From Streptomyces sp. NBC_01669 (lineage in GTDB: Bacteria > Actinomycetota > Actinomycetes > Streptomycetales > Streptomycetaceae): a stretch of 64,000 bases of DNA. The notes beneath the pieces are model-generated. The model ran no database searches, was not told where the DNA came from, and saw only the letters and a list, made by a program, of their open reading frames with translations. Below, in pieces: positions 58,362-64,000 of this stretch (its first letter is position 1; every line of letters starts with the position of its first letter). A program made the translations under genes and the position numbers. The DNA lies in NCBI RefSeq assembly GCF_026339735.1, contig NZ_JAPEQG010000001.1, forward strand, positions 8,679,001 to 8,743,000. Direction: 5' to 3'.

Positions 58362-58922
58362 TCAAGACGCCTGCTTGCCGGCCTGCCATTCCGGCGCAAG
58401 GACCGACCAGATCTCCTCGTCGTGCCGCTTCCCCCGGTGAAGGTAGCTCTCCCGCAGTACACCGTCTTTGGTCATCCCGAGCCGCCTGGCCACAGCGATG
58501 CTGGCCTCATTCGCTGCCGAGACCCACCAGTCCACGCGGTGGATGCCCCGTTCCTCGATCGCCCAATCGATGATCACGCGCGCGGCCCGGGTCACCAGGC
58601 CCTTGCCTACCGCCGACGGCTCCAGCCAGCAGCCTGCCTCGGCCGTGCCCTGCTTGACGTCCATGGTCCGGAAGAGGACCGCGCCGACCAGTTTGTCGTC
58701 CGTCCAGATGCCGTAGAGCCGACCGGCGTCGGCCGCGGTCTTGTCTGCGTACGCCTGGAGGAACACCCGGCTCGACTCCAGGTCAGTGACGACGTCGGGT
58801 AGCGCGTTGTGCTGCCCGATGAACTCCCGTCCTCGGTCGATGTGGGCCAGGAACTCCTCGGCCCGCCACGGCTCGAGCGGGCGCACCTCGGCGCCGTCGT
58901 CGCCCAGGGATATCGCGTACAT
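58362..58922 (-). CDS. GNAT acetyltransferase, RimJ/RimL-like
   Basis: A 186-residue acetyltransferase: VRPLEPWRAEEFLAHIDRG start, GIWTDDKLVGAVLFR strand, acetyl-CoA loop LEPSAVGKGLVTRAAR, and WWVSAANEASIAVARRLGMTKDGVLRESYLHRGKRHDEEIWSVL at the end, characteristic of RimJ/RimL-type enzymes that acetylate protein N-termini or small amines. Start ATG at 58922 with GGAAGG 5 bases upstream; a GTG two codons earlier is possible. Monocistronic. Confidence 0.9.
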   Translation of the reverse strand: MYAISLGDDGAEVRPLEPWRAEEFLAHIDRGREFIGQHNALPDVVTDLESSRVFLQAYADKTAADAGRLYGIWTDDKLVGAVLFRTMDVKQGTAEAGCWLEPSAVGKGLVTRAARVIIDWAIEERGIHRVDWWVSAANEASIAVARRLGMTKDGVLRESYLHRGKRHDEEIWSVLAPEWQAGKQAS

Positions 58923-59394
58923 CGTCACCTTCCGCGGTCGGTATCAGCGCACACTGTGAAGGGATCTTCTCACGGGCCTCTGCGGTGGCGCGGCCTCGGC
59001 GGCCCGGTGTCCCAGGCCGGTCCGGGTGGCGAAACCTGTGCTCCTCTTCAGGAGCAGCGGCTCGGCCCACTCCCGCGGCTCGTCCGGCACGATCCGCGGC
59101 GACATGCCCACGGCCCATCAACGGACAACTCGCCTCCCAGTGGCAGTCGGCAAGGCCGCAGCCGCTTGATTGCGTGAGCGCCGCTTATGCATGGGTGGCC
59201 AGAGGTCCTGAAACTTCGTTGACCGCTGCGTGGGAGAGGACGGCCCAAGTGGCGCATGGCGGGAATGGGGAGGCGACGGCGATTTCCCCTCGGGAGCTGT
59301 TGGCGGACGCCGCTATGGCGGATATGGCCGTGTGGCTGGACACCGAGGGGGTGGGGGCGTACGCCGCCGTGGTGTCGGTGGGTGCGGGTGCGGG

Positions 59395-59953
59395 CTTTCC
59401 GAGTGGGCGGCACACAACGGCGTGCATTACCAGACCGCGTGGACCTGGGCGAAAGAGGGCCGTATGCCGGTCCCGGTCGTCCAGACGCCGTCGGGTGCAT
59501 GGCTGGTGACCGAGCCCGCCCCGCAGGCCGCCGGGCGGGTCGTGGGGTACTGCCGTGTCTCGTCCGGTGACCGGAAAGCGGACCTGGAGCGTCAGGTCGC
59601 CCGAACCGTGCAGGGCGCAACGGCTCACGGTCGCTGACGTGGTGACGGAGGTCGGCTCCGGCTTGAACGGGTGCCGTCGCAAGCTGCATCGCCTGCTCGC
59701 CGACCCAGGCGTGGGGACGATCGTGATCGAGCATCGGGACCGCCTCGCCCGGTTCGGCGTCGAGCATCTCGAAGGAGCCCTCTCGGCCGCGGGACGACGC
59801 CTGGTCGTCCTCGACTCAGCCGAGACCGCCGACGACCTCGTACGAGACATCACCGGGGTCCTAACCTCGATGTGTGCCCGCCTGTACAGCCGCCGCTCCG
59901 CGAGGAATCGCGCCGCCCGGGCCGTCGCCGCCGGCGAAGAGGCGGCCGGGTGA
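59395..59953 (+). pseudogene. tnpA: IS607 TnpA serine recombinase, frameshifted
   Basis: First frame: LSEWAAHNGVHYQTAWTWAKEGRMPVP (MerR-type DNA-binding domain) and VVGYCRVSSGDRKADLERQV with the catalytic Ser of serine recombinases. It ends at a TGA (59635-59637). The rest, LTVADVVTEVGSGLNG...VIEHRDRLARFGVEHLE...CARLYSRRSARNRA, continues in another frame to 59953. A small deletion at the junction shifted the frame. No in-frame start codon precedes LSEW closely, so the 5' end is also damaged. Stop overlaps the tnpB GTG. Confidence 0.82.
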
Positions 59954-61407
59954 AAAAGTTCAAGCCGCAACCGGGCTTCGTCGTGAAGGCACACAAGCTG
60001 GCGCTGGACCCGAATGCCACGGCCAACCGCCATCTGCACTCGCACGCAGGCGCCGCGCGGGCCGCGTACAACTGGGCAGTCGCGTACGTCACTGCCGTGT
60101 GGTGGCAGCGCAAGTCCGAGCAGTCATATGGCATCCCCGAGGATGAGCTGATCGAGTGGCGGTCGTGGTCGTTGCCTTCGCTGCGGAGGGCGTTCAACGA
60201 GGACAAGCGCACCAACCCGCGTTTCGTCGGCTGGTGGGAGGAGAACTCCAAGGAGGCGTACAACACCGGTCTTGCAGGTGCGTCGGCTGCGTTCGAAAAC
60301 TACGCGAAGTCGAAGAGCGGTAAGCGCAAGGGTCCAAGGATGGGCATCCCCCGCTTCAAGTCGAAGCGGAAAGCGCGCCTTACCTGCCGGTTCACTACCG
60401 GAACGATCCGTATCGAGCCTGACGGACGACACGTCACCCTGCCTAGGATCGGCACCGTCCGCCTGCACGAGAACCGAGCTGACCTGCGGGCCGTGATCGA
60501 CGCGGGGAACATGCGCATCCTGTCCGCGACCGCACGTCTCGACCGGGGCCGCTGGTTCGTGTCGCTCCAGGTCCAGGAGAAGCACGAGCTGGTCAAGGTT
60601 GCCCGCCCGGATGCAGCGGTCGGTATCGACCTCGGCATCAAGACCCTCGCGGTCCTCGCGGACAGCGAGGGTGTCCTTGGCGCAGAGCCCAACCCACGCC
60701 ACCTCGACCGCGCGCAGAAGCAGCTGCGCCGCGCCAGCCGGGTTGTCTCACGTCGCCGCGGCCCAGACCGGCGCACCGGGCAGCAGGCCTCCCGCCGCTG
60801 GGAGAAGGCCAACCAGGCGCGGAATAAGATCCATCACCGGGTCGCGAACCTTCGCGAGGACACCCTCCACCAGATGACGACCCGCCTGGCCTGCGAGTAC
60901 GGCACGATCGTCGTCGAATACGTGGGCGTCGCCGGAATGGGCCGCAACCGGCGCCTGTCCCGCCGTGTCGCGGACGCCGCGTTCGGCGAGATCCGACGCC
61001 AGCTCACCTACAAGACCCGCCGGCGTGGCACGCGACTCGTTGTCGCCGACCGCTGGTACCCCTTCTCGAAGACCTGCTCCCGCTGCGGTGCGGTGAAAAT
61101 CAAACTGCCCCTCAGCATGCGCGTCTTCGAGTGCGACAACTGCGGCCTCGTCCTGGACCGGGACGCCAACGCCGGACACAACCTGGTCGCCCTCGCGGCC
61201 CGCACCACAGGTACCGGAGCGGCCGGAGACCTGGACCTCGCCAAGGCGAAGTCGAAGCCCCGTGGAGCCGACCGGAAGACCCGCGTCACCCGCCCGCGCC
61301 GCAAGGCCGGGACGGGGCGGGCGGATGGCGCGATCCCCGGCCCCCGGGCCGGGAAGGAAACGGGAGACCGTCAACAGGACACCAGGGCGCAACCCGCGCT
61401 CCGGTGA
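59950..61407 (+). CDS. tnpB: IS607 TnpB RNA-guided nuclease, apparently intact
   Basis: A 485-residue TnpB starting at GTG in the GTGA overlap with tnpA. The RuvC triad is complete: Asp in GIDLGIKTLAVLAD, Glu in TIVVEYVGVAGM, Asp in LDRDANAGHNL. The zinc finger CSRCGAVK...CDNCGL is intact between the last two. The C-terminal 60 residues are Lys/Arg-rich. TnpB uses a transposon-end RNA to cut DNA at the donor or target. With its recombinase broken, this is an orphan nuclease; whether it retains a guide depends on the right-end RNA. Confidence 0.93.
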   Translation: MKKFKPQPGFVVKAHKLALDPNATANRHLHSHAGAARAAYNWAVAYVTAVWWQRKSEQSYGIPEDELIEWRSWSLPSLRRAFNEDKRTNPRFVGWWEENSKEAYNTGLAGASAAFENYAKSKSGKRKGPRMGIPRFKSKRKARLTCRFTTGTIRIEPDGRHVTLPRIGTVRLHENRADLRAVIDAGNMRILSATARLDRGRWFVSLQVQEKHELVKVARPDAAVGIDLGIKTLAVLADSEGVLGAEPNPRHLDRAQKQLRRASRVVSRRRGPDRRTGQQASRRWEKANQARNKIHHRVANLREDTLHQMTTRLACEYGTIVVEYVGVAGMGRNRRLSRRVADAAFGEIRRQLTYKTRRRGTRLVVADRWYPFSKTCSRCGAVKIKLPLSMRVFECDNCGLVLDRDANAGHNLVALAARTTGTGAAGDLDLAKAKSKPRGADRKTRVTRPRRKAGTGRADGAIPGPRAGKETGDRQQDTRAQPALR

Positions 61408-61424
61408 GACCGTTACGGACCATT

Positions 61425-61440
61425 CCGGCGGAAACGCCGG
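61425..61440 (+). ncRNA. GAAA-tetraloop hairpin at the IS607 right end
   Basis: CCGGCG-GAAA-CGCCGG, a 6-bp stem closed by a GNRA tetraloop, lies 18 bp after the tnpB stop. TnpB guide RNAs come from this position, so it is a candidate terminal stem of the scaffold. Only the hairpin itself is seen directly. Confidence 0.45.
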
Positions 61441-61599
61441 GATTGCTGAGATCACTTGATGATCAAAGCAACGGTGTGTTGGCTGTGGCGGGATGGTGAT
61501 GGGCGGGGCGATGGGGCGCTGGGTGATGGTTGTTCAGGGTGGTGGTGGGGTGTGGTCTTTGGGTGTTGTGGGGGGTGGTGGGTTGGGGTGGGGTGCTGC

Positions 61600-61846
61600 C
61601 GAGAGGGTGAGGGGGTGGGTGCATGTCGCCCGGAAGGGCTAATCCTGTGCCAGGAGGGCTTACTTGCTTATTATTTGATGGTCCGTCAGGTAGTCGTGGA
61701 GTGGGTGGTGGGTGGGGTGCGTACACCCGGTCGGCCCTGTGGTGTCACGCCGTGGATCTGTCCCGATATGACAGGTAATGAGGCGATAAGTACGTTCGTC
61801 TCAGGTCGGCTGCCCAGCCGGCGTCTCTGAGACAGGAAGAAGTGAC
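61600..61846 (+). promoter_or_regulatory. Conserved leader of NG-repeat gene, copy 2
   Basis: Counterpart of the 55.5-55.73 kb leader. Shared blocks: CGCCC-GAAGG-CTAATC-TGTGCCA, GCGTACACCCGGTCGGCCC, GATAAGTACGTTCGTC. The small stem is CGGCT (61807-61811) with AGCCG (61816-61820), loop GCCC; relative to copy 1, T-G wobble pairs became C-G and T-A. G/T-rich tracts precede it at 61500-61620. Confidence 0.5.
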
Positions 61847-62605
<759 letters not shown>

Positions 62606-62647
62606 GGGGCCACCTCCAAAGGTGGTAGAGCAGGGTCTGCATGACAT

Positions 62648-62684
62648 GGAAACCCCGGCCCGTCGGAATCGGGCCGGGGTTTCC
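62648..62684 (+). terminator. Terminator of NG-repeat gene, copy 2
   Basis: Perfect 15-base arms (62648-62662 and 62670-62684) around TCGGAAT, the same hairpin as after copy 1 with its one mismatch corrected. Confidence 0.88.
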
Positions 62685-63282
62685 GGCATGGGGGCGCCTG
62701 TGGGCGGGGGGCCCGTTCGGGGCGGTGGTACGCGCGGCGGGTACCCGGTGCCCTGTACATCGGCTTCCGCCATACTAACTTGGTCTTTAACCTCGGAGGT
62801 CGAACGATTCCTCGTACTTGAACACCCGGTCTGGCAGCCGCCGTACGCGAGGGCGGCCTTCGGCTGAGCAGTTCATTGCGTGACCGCTGACAATCCGCGA
62901 GGAGCCCCTGGAGGGCCAGGTGTCCGCCCGCGAGCGCGGCCGTCACGGCGGGCCCGCTCAACGATCTTTCCCCGAAGCTCCCCACCGGGACAGCCGGCTG
63001 TGGTAGCCCGGTGATCAATCTCGGCGCTACTTTCTGTTCCTCAACCACTCACATCCGAAGCAGGCCCACGCCGCGACCGACAGCGGCCGCACCGCGATCG
63101 GTCGCAGCTCGACCTCGCCAACCGCCTTGACTTGGGCATCCCGATCCTGGACGCAGCCAAGTTTCTCGTCCACCCGCCCCGACTCGCGACCGCCAAGCCG
63201 TGGCCGACCTCGTCCGTACCACGCCAGGCCCCCTCCTCTGGTGGTGACACCCTGAACGCGACGTGGAGCCCAGACCTCAGGG
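62685..63282. other. Intergenic stretch, no gene recognised
   Basis: About 600 bp. A locally AT-richer segment (62770-62815, ACTAACTTGGTCTTTAACC) is promoter-like. A plus-strand peptide (LANRLDLGIPILDAAKFLVHPPRL) near 63110 looks protein-like but has no context. Nothing else supportable. Confidence 0.35.
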
Positions 63283-63792
63283 TCAGGGGACGAGGACGGT
63301 CAGGGAAGTGCTGGTGAGCTCGAATCCGAGCTTCTCGTAAAGATGACGGGCGCGATTGCCGTCACTCACCACCAGCGCCATCTCTGTGAGACCGCAGGAC
63401 GCGGCGTCTGCCAGCATCCGGCGCAGAAGCACGGAGCCAAGACCGGCATAGCGGGGATCTGGCCGGCGGAAGACGGTCGCGATCCACGGAAGGCCGTCAC
63501 GGTCCGTAATGATGACTCCGGCGATCACGCGGTCTGCTTCATCTATCGCCAGAGTGCTGCAGGGCATGACCGGGCCCAGCACTTCGCCGGTCAGCAGCGG
63601 GGCCAGCTGTGTGTCCAGCGCTTGTTCGTCGCTTCCGTGCGAGTGATCCGGATGTTCGGGAGAGAAGGCAGCCCGCCACGCCGGGAACAGGTCACGGGCC
63701 GGACGGTCGCAGGGAGCGATGTGGAGTCCGTCGGGCAGGTTGATGGTTGACCACTCAGACGGGGAAGGGTCGGAGACCAAGTCAAAGTGCAT
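63283..63792 (-). CDS. GNAT-family N-acetyltransferase
   Basis: A 169-residue acetyltransferase. The C-terminal core is clear: VIITDRDGLPWIATVFRRPDPRYAGLGSVLLRRMLADAASCG with the acetyl-CoA loop RYAGLGS, then EMALVVSDGNRARHLYEKLGFEL. The N-terminal half (PDGLHIAPCDRPARDLFPAWRAAFSPEHPDH) is a typical variable substrate region. Start ATG at 63792; the longer frame adds 28 unconserved residues. Substrate unknown. Confidence 0.87.
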   Translation of the reverse strand: MHFDLVSDPSPSEWSTINLPDGLHIAPCDRPARDLFPAWRAAFSPEHPDHSHGSDEQALDTQLAPLLTGEVLGPVMPCSTLAIDEADRVIAGVIITDRDGLPWIATVFRRPDPRYAGLGSVLLRRMLADAASCGLTEMALVVSDGNRARHLYEKLGFELTSTSLTVLVP

Positions 63793-64000
63793 GCTGTGGG
63801 CGTGTCGGCTGCATCGGCTCAGCAGCTTGATGGGGGGCTTCTTCGCCCATCCGGCAGTTGGCCAGGTCCGGGTCAAACGCGGGGCGTGACCACCTTCCGG
63901 ACCACGTTGACCCGCAACTCGCCGGCCGCGCTCAGCGGTCTGCCGGCCGGCTTCGCCGCTCCCACGGTCCGCCGGGCTCCTGTCTGCTGCCGTCCGACCG
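63793..64000. other. Window end, no feature seen
   Basis: The last 208 bp hold the upstream region of the acetyltransferase and no credible coding piece. A gene could begin or end just outside. Confidence 0.3.

Larger units (their letters stand above)
59390..61450 (+). mobile_element. IS607-family element (approximate borders)
   Basis: Serine-recombinase tnpA followed by overlapping tnpB in the same direction, the IS607 layout. The left border is not visible and is set near the start of tnpA homology; the right end is placed just after a GAAA-loop hairpin (61425-61440). IS607 makes no target duplication, so the ends cannot be fixed from one copy. tnpA is broken, tnpB intact. Confidence 0.7.

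Overview
The window looks like chromosomal DNA of a Streptomyces or a very close relative. GC content is very high, genes start at ATG or GTG behind GGAGG-like sites, and it carries a WhiE-type spore-pigment polyketide cluster, a two-domain geosmin synthase, an NsdA-type regulator, DUF397, SpoIIE-type phosphatases, an ECF42 sigma factor and a second dnaK-grpE pair. Most long ORFs antisense to real genes are GC-skew shadows and are left out.

Layout. 1-4.9 kb: 3' part of a type II PKS operon (KS-alpha, chain-length factor, ACP, aromatase/cyclase, TcmI-like cyclase), then convergent O-methyltransferase and secreted beta-helix genes. 5.1-10.8 kb: acyl-CoA synthetase (minus) divergent from enoyl-CoA hydratase, DUF35/OB-fold protein and two lipid-transfer-type thiolases, with a KstR-like palindrome between; this resembles a steroid or branched-chain acyl-CoA side-chain module. 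10.9-16 kb: DUF397, a pdxH relic, an IS200/IS605 element splitting a CGNR regulator, an ACT-domain gene and a GH95 relic. 15.8-28.9 kb: geosmin synthase, secreted amidase, relics (ROK, ThuA/CBM), phosphotransferase, nsdA, a PAS/SpoIIE phosphatase, a luciferase-like relic, cysteine-free ribosomal proteins L33 and L31B, DUF1275 and VanZ. 28.9-31.7 kb: a GH6 cellulase relic split by a second IS605 copy.

32-50 kb: DUF4389 and DUF664 genes, a MarR/YceI divergent pair, an SDR, a small secreted peptide, a lipoprotein, a methyltransferase, a ferredoxin-NADP reductase with an iron-box-like site, dnaK-grpE, a second multi-sensor SpoIIE phosphatase, and an ECF42 sigma/DGPF operon facing an MFS transporter. 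The two divergent promoters of that last locus are 36-bp mirror copies (30/36 identical). 52-64 kb: a third SpoIIE phosphatase, relics of IS21 and IS5 elements, two near-identical cassettes encoding secreted Asn-Gly-repeat proteins with a variable GGGAAC array, an IS607-like element with a broken recombinase but intact TnpB, and two GNAT acetyltransferases.

A recurring theme is decay. About a dozen gene relics (internal deletions, frameshifts, IS insertions) lie between intact genes. The most unusual signals are the mirrored ECF42 promoters, the duplicated NG-repeat cassettes with a conserved structured leader, and the opposite decay of TnpA versus TnpB in the two transposon types. All functions are inferred by reading the sequence; no database search was run.
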